DNA from: JACMLD01 sp044227095
GTDB lineage: Bacteria > Bacteroidota > Bacteroidia > Chitinophagales > Chitinophagaceae
Direction of reading: 5' to 3'
Assembly: GCA_044227095.1 (NCBI GenBank)
Contig: JBGAFV010000001.1
Span: forward strand, 4,588,001 to 4,652,000
DNA length: 64,000 nucleotides
Part shown: piece by piece, positions 45,512 through 54,162 of the stretch
Numbering within the stretch: the stretch's first letter is position 1
How the letters are laid out: the number at the start of each line of letters is the position of its first letter
Made by a program: the position numbers and the translations under genes
The notes under the pieces: generated by a model
Databases searched by the model: none
What the model was told of the DNA's origin: nothing
Seen by the model: only the letters and a program-made list of their open reading frames with translations

Positions 45512-47182
45512 ATGAACCGCAGACATTTTATTCAAACAGCAGGCATTTCTTTAGGTGCAATTTTATTACATGATCAGTTGCATGCAGGAACAAACGGCGC
45601 ATCCGCCATTAATTTACCCGATAGTGTTGCCGCCATTCTTAATAATGAACTGGTTCAGTTATCCGGCACAGCAAAACAACACTGGGTATATAAAGACCTC
45701 GTAGTTGATCTGAAAAAGAAAACCGATAACCTTGCAGTAAATATAAATGCCCCTAAAAGCAGCTTATCTTCTATAATTCTGCACTGGAAAAAAACATCGC
45801 AACCAACAGCAGTATTAAATGATCATTGGGAGCGGACATATGGCGATGTATCATGGCACAAACCATCGGGCTCAGAAATATTACCCTGGTACTTTATGGA
45901 ACAAACAGCCACTGCAACAAATGGCTTTGGTGTAAAAACCGGTGCTGCAGCATTTTGTTACTGGCAGGTAGATAATACTGAACTGCGCCTTATAATAGAT
46001 ACAAGATCTGGCGGAAATGGTGTTGAACTGGGTGAACGCCAATTGCAAGCAGCAGAAATAGTAACCATTAAAAGCAATGCAGGCGAATCTGCTTTTGCAA
46101 CAACCCGTCGGTTTACTAAATTAATGTGCGCAACTGCACGTATGCCCAAACAGCCCGTGTATGGCATTAACGATTGGTATTTTACCTATGGCAATAATTC
46201 CGAAAAACTTATACAGGAGCATACAGAAATGATGGCGCCGATGGCAGAAGGCTTAAGCAATCGTCCATTTTCGGTTATAGATGCCGGTTGGTTTATAGGA
46301 ACGCCTTCTTCGCCTCATGATTGTTGCTGGGGAGACCGTATGGATATTGCCAACGATAAATTTAGCGGCGGTATGGATAAAAGTGTTGACAATATAAAAA
46401 AAGCAGGCATGCGCCCTGGTATATGGACACGCCCGCTATGCGGAAGTTATAAAGATGCTGCAACGCTTATGCTACCTATGATAAAAGGGCGGGAAGCGAA
46501 CAAACCTGTATTGGATCCATCCATTCCTGAAAACCTTGAAAGGATCAAACAATATTTTAAAACGTATAATGATTGGGGTTATGAAATGGTAAAGTTTGAT
46601 TTTACCACTTTCGATATTATGGGCAAATGGGGATTTGATATGCTGAAGACTGGCGCAATAACCACAGAAGGCTGGCGCATGCACGATAATACAAAAACAA
46701 ATGCTGAAATCATACTGGCGATGTATACAACCATTCGCGAAGCAGCAGGTTCAACTTATATCATTGGTTGCAATACCATCAGTCATTTATCTGCCGGCCT
46801 TTTCGAACTAAACCGAATTGGCGATGATACATCGGGCCACGAATGGGACAGAACCCGGAAAATGGGTGTAAACACTTTGGCATTTCGTGGTGTACAACAC
46901 GGAACATTTTATGCCGCCGATGCAGATTGTGTAGGACTTACCAACCAGGTACCCTGGGAGAAAAACAAACAATGGATGGAGCTTGTTGCAAAAAGCAGTA
47001 CGCCACTTTTTATATCGGCGCAGCCAGATGCTACCGGTGATGCACAAAAGAAAACAATTAAAGAATGCTTTCAGCTTGCATCGATGAAATTGCCCCTAGG
47101 TGAGCCGCTCGACTGGAAAGAAAATGCTTTTCCTAAAAAATGGAAACTAAATGGTAATATAGAAACCTTTAACTGGGATTAA
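45512..47182 (+). CDS. secreted clan GH-D glycosidase (alpha-galactosidase-like)
   Basis: A 556-residue protein with a twin-arginine-like N-terminus (NRRHFIQTAGISLGAILL). A beta-rich domain (about 40-210) precedes a TIM barrel with PFSVIDAGW, RPGIWTRPL, nucleophile candidate D363 in MVKFDFTTFD and acid/base candidate D438/D439 in RIGDDTSG, as in GH36/GH27-type enzymes. The sequence is far from the GH27 neighbour, so the two are not duplicates. Substrate is inferred (alpha-galactosyl or a related sugar). It is the first gene of a plus-strand pair with the DUF1080 gene 61 bases downstream. Confidence 0.75.
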   Translation: MNRRHFIQTAGISLGAILLHDQLHAGTNGASAINLPDSVAAILNNELVQLSGTAKQHWVYKDLVVDLKKKTDNLAVNINAPKSSLSSIILHWKKTSQPTAVLNDHWERTYGDVSWHKPSGSEILPWYFMEQTATATNGFGVKTGAAAFCYWQVDNTELRLIIDTRSGGNGVELGERQLQAAEIVTIKSNAGESAFATTRRFTKLMCATARMPKQPVYGINDWYFTYGNNSEKLIQEHTEMMAPMAEGLSNRPFSVIDAGWFIGTPSSPHDCCWGDRMDIANDKFSGGMDKSVDNIKKAGMRPGIWTRPLCGSYKDAATLMLPMIKGREANKPVLDPSIPENLERIKQYFKTYNDWGYEMVKFDFTTFDIMGKWGFDMLKTGAITTEGWRMHDNTKTNAEIILAMYTTIREAAGSTYIIGCNTISHLSAGLFELNRIGDDTSGHEWDRTRKMGVNTLAFRGVQHGTFYAADADCVGLTNQVPWEKNKQWMELVAKSSTPLFISAQPDATGDAQKKTIKECFQLASMKLPLGEPLDWKENAFPKKWKLNGNIETFNWD

Positions 47183-47243
47183 CTAATTTATTTCTTTTAT
47201 GCTTCTCATTAAATATATCATCTGCCAATAAAACCAACATTGT

Positions 47244-47954
47244 ATGCCAAACAAAACAAAAATCCTTTCTGCCTTTACATTGTTAACCGCTATTTTATTA
47301 TTTCAATCTTTCGATAGCGCAAAAAACAATAAGTTAATCACTTCAATTAATGGAGGAGAAGACTCCCTAAAAATAACCTTGCCGAAAGAGGGAAAACTGG
47401 TAAACGATAAACCCGTTGGAAAAAATTGGGTAAATCTATTGCCGCCATCAACTGATAACTGGAATATTGATAGCAATTACAAGTATAGCAATGGAGTTTT
47501 GCATGGCGATTATTATGGTGGAAAATTTCACGACTATGCATGGACGAAGAAAAAGTACAAAGATTTTGAATTGCAGGCTGTAGTAAAACTGGATGGTAAA
47601 GATGCCAATTCCGGGGTGTGCATCAGGCTAAACCCCAATAACTCAGATGATGCGCCGGGCTACCAGGTAGATATGGGCCCGGGTTACTGGGGCTGTTTGT
47701 GGGAAGAAAAACGTGCAGGCATGGTACAAAAGTTTCCGGATGCCCTGGCAGATAAGCTGGTTAAAAAGCAAGACTGGAACCATTATTATATCATAGCCAA
47801 AGGTCACCACATAGAGGCCTGGTTAAATGGCGTAAAAACAATTGATATAATACATAATGAAGGTTTTGCAGAAGGCTCAATAGGTTTTCAACTTTGCCAC
47901 GGCGATAAGCATACCGTGCTTGATGTGAAAACGCTGTACATTAAAGAGCTTTAA
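47244..47954 (+). CDS. DUF1080 (3-keto-disaccharide hydrolase-like) protein
   Basis: A 236-residue secreted protein. A signal-like N-terminus is followed by a single concanavalin-like domain (about 60-236) with WNIDSNYKYSNGVLHGDYYGGKFHDYAWTKKKYKDFELQAVVKLDGKDANSGVCIRLN and EAWLNGVKTIDI, diagnostic of DUF1080. The family is linked to disaccharide or 3-keto-glycoside breakdown in Bacteroidota and Planctomycetes. It follows the GH-D enzyme and is probably co-transcribed. Confidence 0.85.
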   Translation: MPNKTKILSAFTLLTAILLFQSFDSAKNNKLITSINGGEDSLKITLPKEGKLVNDKPVGKNWVNLLPPSTDNWNIDSNYKYSNGVLHGDYYGGKFHDYAWTKKKYKDFELQAVVKLDGKDANSGVCIRLNPNNSDDAPGYQVDMGPGYWGCLWEEKRAGMVQKFPDALADKLVKKQDWNHYYIIAKGHHIEAWLNGVKTIDIIHNEGFAEGSIGFQLCHGDKHTVLDVKTLYIKEL

Positions 47955-47995
47955 CGCAAAGCAATAACCATCTTTTCGGATTTTAAATAAATAAT

Positions 47996-48033
47996 TTTGT
48001 ATTTTGAATCTTTATCGTAATATTGCAATATTA
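47996..48033 (+). promoter_or_regulatory. arsR promoter with overlapping palindromic operator
   Basis: A -33 TTTG (47996-47999) lies 18 bases before TAATATTG (48018-48025), which serves as the -7 box. The -7 box forms the left half of a perfect 16-bp palindrome TAATATTGCAATATTA (48018-48033), 10 bases before the arsR start codon. A repressor here would block its own promoter, the usual ArsR arrangement. Confidence 0.7.
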
Positions 48034-48043
48034 AATTAATGGC

Positions 48044-48376
48044 ATGGGAGCAACTAAAACAGATCACTTTACAGACAAACAAAATGCAATTGCAACGCTT
48101 GTCAAAGCTTTAGCACACCCCGCAAGAGTGGCAATTATTGAATATTTAGTAAAAGTGGACGCTTGCATTTGCAGTGACATTGTAGACGAATTGCCTCTTG
48201 CCCAGCCAACAGTTTCACAACATCTTAAAGAACTAAAAAACGCCGGGTTGATAAAAGGAAATATCGAAGGCAACGCCATATGTTATTGCATTGACGAAAA
48301 AGCTATCGAAAAACTTCGAAACTATTTTGACGGCATTTCCGTAAAACTTACCAACAAGAATAATAAGTGTTGTTAA
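48044..48376 (+). CDS. arsR: ArsR-family metalloregulator
   Basis: A 110-residue winged-helix repressor. ALAHPARVAIIEYLVKVDACICSDIVDEL (24-52) holds a CxC pair in the position of the ArsR arsenite-binding motif ELCVCDL. LAQPTVSQHLKELKNAGLIKG is the recognition helix region. The C-terminus ends in a further Cys pair (NNKCC). It should release the palindrome at 48018-48033 when trivalent arsenic binds. It is followed after 16 bases by arsM. Confidence 0.92.
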   Translation: MGATKTDHFTDKQNAIATLVKALAHPARVAIIEYLVKVDACICSDIVDELPLAQPTVSQHLKELKNAGLIKGNIEGNAICYCIDEKAIEKLRNYFDGISVKLTNKNNKCC

Positions 48377-48392
48377 CTAAAATATTGCCAAA

Positions 48393-49232
48393 ATGGAAAA
48401 TTCTGAACAGCTTAAACAAATAGTAAGAGAGAAATACAGCAAAATTGCCCTGCAGGAAAAAGAAGTTAATCAATCATCGTGCTGCGGCGCTGGTTCCTGC
48501 TCAACAGAAGTGTATAATATAATGACAGATGATTACAGCACAGTAGATGGTTACAAGCCGGAAGCAGACTTAGGTTTAGGCTGTGGATTGCCAACGCAGT
48601 TTGCAAAAATAAAAAAAGGGAATACTGTAATAGATCTTGGTAGTGGTGCAGGAAACGATTGCTTCGTTGCAAGAAATGAAACAGGTGAAGACGGAAGGGT
48701 TATTGGGATTGATTTTACTCCTTCAATGATTGACAAGGCAAGGGCTAATGCCCAAAAACTCAATTTTACTAATGTTGAATTCCGGCAAGGTGATATAGAG
48801 AATATCCCAGTATCAGCAAATATTGCTGACGTTATTGTAAGCAATTGTGTTTTAAACCTTGTTCCAGATAAAGACAAAGTGTTTAAAGAAATTTTTCGTG
48901 TATTAAAACCAGGTGGGCATTTCAGTATTTCGGATATTGTACTGACAGGCAATCTTCCAGACACTTTACGCAAAGATGCAGAGATGTATGCAGGTTGCGT
49001 AGCAGGTGCTATTCAAAAAGAAGTTTATCTCGAACTTATAAAAGCAAATAATTTTTCAAACATTACTATTCAAAAAGAAAAGCCTATTAATATCCCTGAT
49101 GACATTTTGAAGAAATATTTGAACGAAAGTGAATTGAATAGTTTCAAATTGGGCAATACAGGCATATTCAGCATTACAGTTTATGCAGAAAAATCTAAAA
49201 CCTGTGGATGTGGAACAGACTGCTGTAGCTAA
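48393..49232 (+). CDS. arsM: arsenite S-adenosylmethionine methyltransferase
   Basis: A 279-residue SAM-dependent enzyme. It has the Rossmann motif VIDLGSGAGNDCFVAR (about 75-90), with LGLGCGLP before it, and IGIDFTPSMIDKARANA after it. The arsenic-binding cysteines are in NQSSCCGAGSC (about 26-36), NCVLNLVP and YAGCVAGA. The protein ends in a Cys-rich tail (KTCGCGTDCCS). It methylates As(III) to methyl and volatile forms. It lies 16 bases after arsR. Confidence 0.92.
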   Translation: MENSEQLKQIVREKYSKIALQEKEVNQSSCCGAGSCSTEVYNIMTDDYSTVDGYKPEADLGLGCGLPTQFAKIKKGNTVIDLGSGAGNDCFVARNETGEDGRVIGIDFTPSMIDKARANAQKLNFTNVEFRQGDIENIPVSANIADVIVSNCVLNLVPDKDKVFKEIFRVLKPGGHFSISDIVLTGNLPDTLRKDAEMYAGCVAGAIQKEVYLELIKANNFSNITIQKEKPINIPDDILKKYLNESELNSFKLGNTGIFSITVYAEKSKTCGCGTDCCS

Positions 49233-49355
49233 AATATTTTTTAAAAAGCACCGTAAACCGCTAATCATAACAACATCAGTAATTGTGCTGCAACTCATTT
49301 TTGGGTTCGACCCAAAGTTTTGCATCATCAATATTGTATGGCTTTTTGTTTAACA

Positions 49356-49775
49356 ATGACACCAAAAAAAATATTAGTGCTTTGCACCGGCAATAGTTGC
49401 AGAAGCCAGATAGCAGAAGGTTATTTGCGTCATTTTGCAGGTAATAAAGCAGAAATTTACAGCGCAGGCATAGAAACACATGGCGTAAACCCAAAAGCCA
49501 TTGCTATTATGCACAATGATGGCATCGACATATCAAAACATACATCAAACAATATTGACGAATACCGTGCTATTAACTTTGATTTTGTAATTACGGTTTG
49601 CGACAATGCAAAAGAACGTTGCCCCTACTTTCCATCAGGAGCAAAAAAATTCCACCACAATTTCCCAGATCCTGCAAAAGCAACCGGAACAGCGGAAGAC
49701 ATTAAAAAGCAATTTCAAATAGTAAGAGATCTAATAAAAGACTACTGCCGGCAGTTTGTTGCGGTTAATTTGTAA
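49356..49775 (+). CDS. arsC: arsenate reductase, thioredoxin-coupled LMW-phosphatase type
   Basis: A 139-residue protein from ATG 49356; an in-frame upstream extension to 49320 is possible but lacks family character. The P-loop is LCTGNSCRSQ with C10 and C15, and the second pair is C82 and C89 in TVCDNAKERCPYF. These are the same positions as the catalytic triad C10-C82-C89 of the Staphylococcus plasmid pI258 enzyme. It reduces arsenate to arsenite for ArsM. No arsenite pump follows. Confidence 0.92.
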   Translation: MTPKKILVLCTGNSCRSQIAEGYLRHFAGNKAEIYSAGIETHGVNPKAIAIMHNDGIDISKHTSNNIDEYRAINFDFVITVCDNAKERCPYFPSGAKKFHHNFPDPAKATGTAEDIKKQFQIVRDLIKDYCRQFVAVNL

Positions 49776-49960
49776 TTAAATCCCGCAGGAAATAAAAAGA
49801 TCGATTGCAATAAGTTTAGCCAATAGCTATTTAAACAACTGATATACAAGGTTAACCAGTCTTTTTCCTTCCTTCACAAGAAATTAGAAGCTAACAAACG
49901 TTTATAGAGTCTACATCGTTAAATACTTCAGAAAAATTTTTACCGCTGGCCTTCAACCAT

Positions 49961-49987
49961 TACCTTTGCCTACCAAGTTTGTAGACT
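49961..49987 (+). promoter_or_regulatory. cysH promoter -7 box and sulfur-regulon dyad 1
   Basis: A consensus -7 box TACCTTTG (49961-49968) is followed at once by CTACCAAGTTTGTAGACT (49970-49987), which would cover the transcription start. The CTA-N9-TAGA dyad recurs at 58023, 59685 and 59831, all in front of sulfur-linked genes. Confidence 0.6.
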
Positions 49988-50000
49988 AATAATTTCAATC

Positions 50001-50066
50001 ATGACAACATTCAAAAGCAGCCGGCATTTATCTTCCAAACAATTTAAGATGCTGCTTTGTTGTTGA
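50001..50066 (+). CDS. candidate cysteine leader peptide upstream of cysH
   Basis: A 21-codon ORF whose last two sense codons are TGT TGT (Cys-Cys) directly before TGA, 54 bases upstream of cysH. Mutually exclusive hairpins are possible around it: AAAGCAGC (50014-50021) with GCTGCTTT (50051-50058), GCTGC (50051-50055) with GCAGC (50076-50080), and GCAGC with GCTGC (50085-50089). Ribosome position at the Cys codons could choose between them. This fits cysteine-responsive attenuation; no strong U-run terminator is seen, so the mechanism is open. Confidence 0.5.
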   Translation: MTTFKSSRHLSSKQFKMLLCC

Positions 50067-50120
50067 TTTTCCTCCGCAGCGTTTGCTGCAAATAATCGTT
50101 TTAACACCTAACCAATTAGC

Positions 50121-50867
50121 ATGATTGACACACTAAAAAATAACCTGGAGCAATTAACCTATCAAACTGATAGACTAAACATACGTACACCCCTAAGTGT
50201 ACTTGCGGCAGAATACCCGGGTAAGGTTACTTTTTCTTCCAGCTTTAGTTACGAAGACCAGGTTATCACCCATGCCATACTTAGCAATAGCCTGCCCATT
50301 AGCATATTTACTTTAGACACAGGCCGCATGTTCCCCGAAACATATTCAGTATGGAACAGCACTAATGAAAAATACAATACGCATATCAAAGCTTTTTATC
50401 CAAACCAGGACAGGCTTGGTACATTTGTAGCGGAGAAAGGCCCCAACTCGTTTTATGAATCAGTTGAAAACAGGAAAGCCTGTTGCTTTATAAGAAAAGT
50501 AGAGCCTTTAAAAAGAGCCCTGGCCGGCAATTCAGTTTGGATAACGGGTTTGCGTGCAGAACATTCTGCAGACAGGCATAACCTGCCAATGATTGAATGG
50601 GATGAATCTAACCAGGTAGTTAAATACCACCCAATATTGCATTGGACAACAGAAGAAGTAAACCAATATATAAAGGCGAACCAAATTCCTTACAATCCTT
50701 TACACGATAAGGGTTTTGTAAGCATAGGTTGCGCACCATGTACCAGGGCTGTTAAACCCGGTGAAGATTTTCGTGCTGGAAGATGGTGGTGGGAAGACGC
50801 AGATAAAAAAGAATGCGGACTACATGTGCATGAGGAAAGCAATGAATCGAAAGTTGTGAGCCGATAG
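50121..50867 (+). CDS. cysH: phosphoadenylyl/adenylyl-sulfate reductase (APS-reductase type)
   Basis: A 248-residue enzyme that reduces activated sulfate to sulfite with thioredoxin. It has the TFSSSFSYEDQV nucleotide-loop (37-48), LDTGRMFPETY, and the four iron-sulfur cysteines C121-C122 and C204-C207, plus the redox Cys C232 in KKECGLH. The CC...CxxC set marks the [4Fe-4S] APS-reductase type. This agrees with the absence of a cysC (APS kinase) gene in the operon. It is the first gene of cysH-D-N-cobA-J-I. Confidence 0.93.
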   Translation: MIDTLKNNLEQLTYQTDRLNIRTPLSVLAAEYPGKVTFSSSFSYEDQVITHAILSNSLPISIFTLDTGRMFPETYSVWNSTNEKYNTHIKAFYPNQDRLGTFVAEKGPNSFYESVENRKACCFIRKVEPLKRALAGNSVWITGLRAEHSADRHNLPMIEWDESNQVVKYHPILHWTTEEVNQYIKANQIPYNPLHDKGFVSIGCAPCTRAVKPGEDFRAGRWWWEDADKKECGLHVHEESNESKVVSR

Positions 50868-50905
50868 CAAATAGTAACGATGTTAATTATAATTGAAGTG
50901 AAACC

Positions 50906-51826
50906 ATGAGTAAAGAAGTTAAAGATTACCATTTAGATTATCTCGATCAGTTAGAATCAGAATCCATTCATATTCTAAGAGAAGTAGCAGGTCAATTTGA
51001 AAGACCTGCATTGTTGTTTTCAGGCGGTAAAGATTCTATTACCCTTGTACACCTTGCATTGAAAGCTTTTCGTCCCGGAAAATTTCCTTTTCCATTGGTG
51101 CATATAGATACCGGCCACAATTTTAAAGAAGCACTTGATTTTCGCGATGCATTGGCAGAACAGATTGGAGAGAAATTAATTGTGCGCAATGTGGCCGATA
51201 CTATCAAAGCAAAAAACCTTACAGAACAAAAAGGAAAATTTGCAAGCCGCAATGCATTGCAGACTTATACACTACTGGACACCATAGAAGAGTTTAAGTT
51301 TGATGCATGCATTGGCGGAGCCCGCCGCGATGAAGAAAAAGCAAGGGCTAAAGAAAGAATATTTTCTGTGCGTGATGAGTTTGGCCAGTGGAACCCAAAA
51401 CTGCAACGTCCGGAATTGTGGAATACCTACAATGGTAAAATACACAAAGGAGAAAACGTTCGTGTATTTCCTATCAGCAACTGGACAGAACTTGACGTTT
51501 GGAATTATATCCGTCGCTATAAAATTGATCTTCCTTCTATTTACTATGCACACGATAGAGAAGTGCTGGAGTATGAAGGCCAGTTGGTAGCAACATCAGA
51601 ATTTATTCAGCTTGATCCAACAGATAAAGTATCGGTTAAGAAAGTTCGTTACAGAACTGTTGGCGATATGACCTGTACCGCAGCTGTTGAATCAAGCGCT
51701 GCTAATATAGATGATATCATTACAGAAATAATTGCCACAAAAACAAGTGAACGTGGCGAAACAAGAATTGATGATCGTGTAAGTGAAGCAGCTATGGAAG
51801 ACCGGAAGAAGAATGGATACTTTTAG
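50906..51826 (+). CDS. cysD: sulfate adenylyltransferase subunit 2
   Basis: A 306-residue ATP sulfurylase catalytic subunit. It has the PP-loop PALLFSGGKDSITLVHLA (about 32-49), HIDTGHNFKEALDFRD, and the C-terminal TVGDMTCTAAVESSA and MEDRKKNGYF. It makes APS from sulfate and ATP, with CysN hydrolysing GTP. It lies 38 bases after cysH. Confidence 0.95.
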   Translation: MSKEVKDYHLDYLDQLESESIHILREVAGQFERPALLFSGGKDSITLVHLALKAFRPGKFPFPLVHIDTGHNFKEALDFRDALAEQIGEKLIVRNVADTIKAKNLTEQKGKFASRNALQTYTLLDTIEEFKFDACIGGARRDEEKARAKERIFSVRDEFGQWNPKLQRPELWNTYNGKIHKGENVRVFPISNWTELDVWNYIRRYKIDLPSIYYAHDREVLEYEGQLVATSEFIQLDPTDKVSVKKVRYRTVGDMTCTAAVESSAANIDDIITEIIATKTSERGETRIDDRVSEAAMEDRKKNGYF

Positions 51827-51923
51827 CTGCTAGCTATTAGCTTCTAGCTACTAGCACAGCAAAAAAACAGGAAGTACTAACTAATAGCTAACGGCTAAAA
51901 GCTAATAGCTAAAAATTATAAAA
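51827..51923. repeat. TAGC-rich inverted repeats between cysD and cysN
   Basis: The gap is built of overlapping copies of AGCTATTAGCT/AGCTAATAGCT, beginning at the cysD stop codon. The arms are complementary to each other and could fold into one long hairpin. Comparable stop-anchored repeats follow cysN and cysJ. Confidence 0.55.
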
Positions 51924-53177
51924 ATGGACATTCTAAGATTTATAACCGCAGGCAGTGTAGACGATGGCAAAAGCACATTGATAGGTCGCTTATTGTACGA
52001 CAGTAAATCAATTTTGATTGATCAGCTTGCAGCAATAGAAAAGCAAACCAAAAACCGTGAAGATGGTGAAATAGATCTGGCTTTGCTTACAGATGGCCTG
52101 CGTGCAGAAAGAGAACAGGGCATTACTATTGATGTAGCCTATAAATATTTCTCTACGCCAAAACGCAAATTTATTATTGCAGATGCGCCGGGGCATATAC
52201 AGTACACACGCAATATGGTTACAGGTGCTTCTAATGCAGACCTTGCAATTATATTGGTAGACGCAAGAAATGGCGTGGCAGAACAAACACGCCGTCATTC
52301 TATCATTGCGTCTTTATTAAACATTCCGCATGTAGTGGTTGCTATTAATAAAATGGATTTGGTTGAATATTCTCAGGATGTGTACAATAATATTGTGATT
52401 GATTATGCAGAAGTAGCAAAATCGCTGGGGTTGAAAGACATTACCTACATTCCTATCAGTGCATTGAATGGAGATAATATAGTGGAGAAGAGTGATAAAT
52501 ATCCCTGGTACGAAGGTGAATCTTTATTGCACATATTGGAAACTACAGAAGTGCAACGCGATATTAATTTAACAGACGCAAGGTTTCCTGTGCAATATGT
52601 TATTCGCCCGCAAACAGAAGATTTGCACGATTACCGAGGCTACGCAGGAAAAATCATCAGTGGCATTTATAAAAAAGGCGATAAAGTAACCATTCAGCCT
52701 TCTGGTATTGAAACTACTATTAAAACAATTGAAACAGGCGGCAAAGAAGTAGATGAAGCTTTTGCACCACAAAGTGCTGTACTGCACCTTGCAGATAATA
52801 TAGACATTAGTCGCGGTGATATCATTGTAAAATCAGATAACCAGCCAGAAACATCTAATGAATTGGAAGTATTGCTGTGCTGGATGGACAATAAACCACT
52901 AACAGTAGGCAGCAAATATTTATTGCAGATAAACAGCCGCGTAGTAAGGAGCAGCATAAAAGAGATTGCGTATAAACTAAACGTAAATACGCTGCAGCAG
53001 GAAGCAGCACCCGAAAAAGCAGGATTAAATGACATTATAAGAGCAACAATAAAAACAGCATCACCAATTCCTTTTGATTCGTATAAAAAATTAAGACAAA
53101 ATGGTGGGGCTATTTTAATTGATGAAACAAGTTGTGTAACTGTGGGTGCGTGTATGATAGAGAAGGCAGTTAATTAG
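51924..53177 (+). CDS. cysN: sulfate adenylyltransferase subunit 1 (GTPase)
   Basis: A 417-residue elongation-factor-like GTPase. It has the P-loop GSVDDGKSTLIGRLL (about 10-24), DAPGHIQYTRNM (switch II), NKMDLV, then EF-Tu-like domains II and III. It ends without a fused CysC kinase domain, matching an APS-based pathway. It forms ATP sulfurylase with CysD. Repeated DNA separates it from cysD (97 bases). Confidence 0.94.
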   Translation: MDILRFITAGSVDDGKSTLIGRLLYDSKSILIDQLAAIEKQTKNREDGEIDLALLTDGLRAEREQGITIDVAYKYFSTPKRKFIIADAPGHIQYTRNMVTGASNADLAIILVDARNGVAEQTRRHSIIASLLNIPHVVVAINKMDLVEYSQDVYNNIVIDYAEVAKSLGLKDITYIPISALNGDNIVEKSDKYPWYEGESLLHILETTEVQRDINLTDARFPVQYVIRPQTEDLHDYRGYAGKIISGIYKKGDKVTIQPSGIETTIKTIETGGKEVDEAFAPQSAVLHLADNIDISRGDIIVKSDNQPETSNELEVLLCWMDNKPLTVGSKYLLQINSRVVRSSIKEIAYKLNVNTLQQEAAPEKAGLNDIIRATIKTASPIPFDSYKKLRQNGGAILIDETSCVTVGACMIEKAVN

Positions 53178-53193
53178 TTGATTGGTTGATTAG
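53174..53193. repeat. stop-anchored direct repeat, copy 1
   Basis: TTAGTTGATTGGTTGATTAG begins one base before the cysN stop codon. The same 17-base core begins one base before the cysJ stop at 55843-55862. Confidence 0.6.
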
Positions 53194-53268
53194 TGATTCC
53201 ATTGATAAGTACCATAAATGCAGTAAACAACAACATCAATACAAGCTTTTATATTTTAGTTTTGAACA

Positions 53269-54162
53269 ATGATGCAAGCATTAGATACAACAGGTAACCA
53301 AAACAGCATCTCCAACGCAGGTGCAATGGGCAAAGTAATTCTTGCCGGAGCAGGTTGTGGCGATCCTGAACTGATTACCATTAAAGCTGCTCGATACCTG
53401 CAACAGGCAGATATAGTGTTGACCGATCGTTTGGTGAGTGATGAGATCCTAAAACAACACGTACGTAAAGAAGCCGAGATTATTTATGTAGGCAAGCAAT
53501 GTCGCCGTGGTTTTTCTACACCACAGGAATCTATCAATGAAATGATAAAGGAATATGCATTACAGGGCAAGCTGGTTGTGCGTTTAAAAGGTGGCGATGT
53601 TTCTTTATTCTCCAATGTGCTTGATGAACTGCAGGTAGTAGCTGAAAATAATATTCCTTACGAAGTTATACCCGGCATTACTGCTGCTACTGGTGCGGCG
53701 GCATATGCAGGCATACCATTAACAGCAAGAGGTTATTCAACCGCTGTTCGTTTTCTTACCTTATATAAATCTGATGTTGTAACTGCCGATTACTGGAAAG
53801 AGCTAGCAGCAACAGATGATACACTGGTATTTTATATGTCGTCTGAAACATTGGATGAAGTGGTATCCAATTTATTGAACAATAATATTGCACCAGATAA
53901 ATTGCTTGCTGTAATAGAACAGGCCACTACCCCACTGCAGCATGTACACATCAGCAGTTTTGATAATTACAATGCAAATATGAAAGGGCAGCGTTTTATT
54001 TCGCCATCTATTGTTATTATAGGAAAAGTAGTTGCATTGCACCAACAGTTTGCATGGTTGCCCAATAGCAACAGCAAGGATTATTATTTTAAACCAATGG
54101 GAAGTTTAACAAACAATACCAAAGCCAACGATAACGCCAAAAGAAATGTTAGCAGAGCATAA
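53269..54162 (+). CDS. cobA: uroporphyrinogen-III C-methyltransferase (SUMT)
   Basis: A 297-residue SAM-dependent enzyme that makes precorrin-2 for siroheme, the cofactor of sulfite reductase. It has VILAGAGCGDPELITIKAARYL (about 23-44), RLKGGDVSLFSN, EVIPGITAATGAAAYAGIPLTAR and FYMSSETLDEVV. The C-terminal extension past about 275 is low-complexity. It overlaps the sulfite reductase flavoprotein start by 17 bases, so the two are coupled. The chelatase/dehydrogenase half is supplied by the fusion gene at 58067. Confidence 0.92.
   Translation: MMQALDTTGNQNSISNAGAMGKVILAGAGCGDPELITIKAARYLQQADIVLTDRLVSDEILKQHVRKEAEIIYVGKQCRRGFSTPQESINEMIKEYALQGKLVVRLKGGDVSLFSNVLDELQVVAENNIPYEVIPGITAATGAAAYAGIPLTARGYSTAVRFLTLYKSDVVTADYWKELAATDDTLVFYMSSETLDEVVSNLLNNNIAPDKLLAVIEQATTPLQHVHISSFDNYNANMKGQRFISPSIVIIGKVVALHQQFAWLPNSNSKDYYFKPMGSLTNNTKANDNAKRNVSRA

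Noticed and set aside
49776..50000. SAM-type riboswitch upstream of cysH
   Set aside because: I could not find the conserved multi-helix core; the leader ORF with terminal Cys codons explains the region better.
53269..54162. Cobalamin biosynthesis role for the SUMT gene
   Set aside because: No other cobalamin gene is near; overlap with cysJ and the siroheme-domain fusion downstream point to siroheme.
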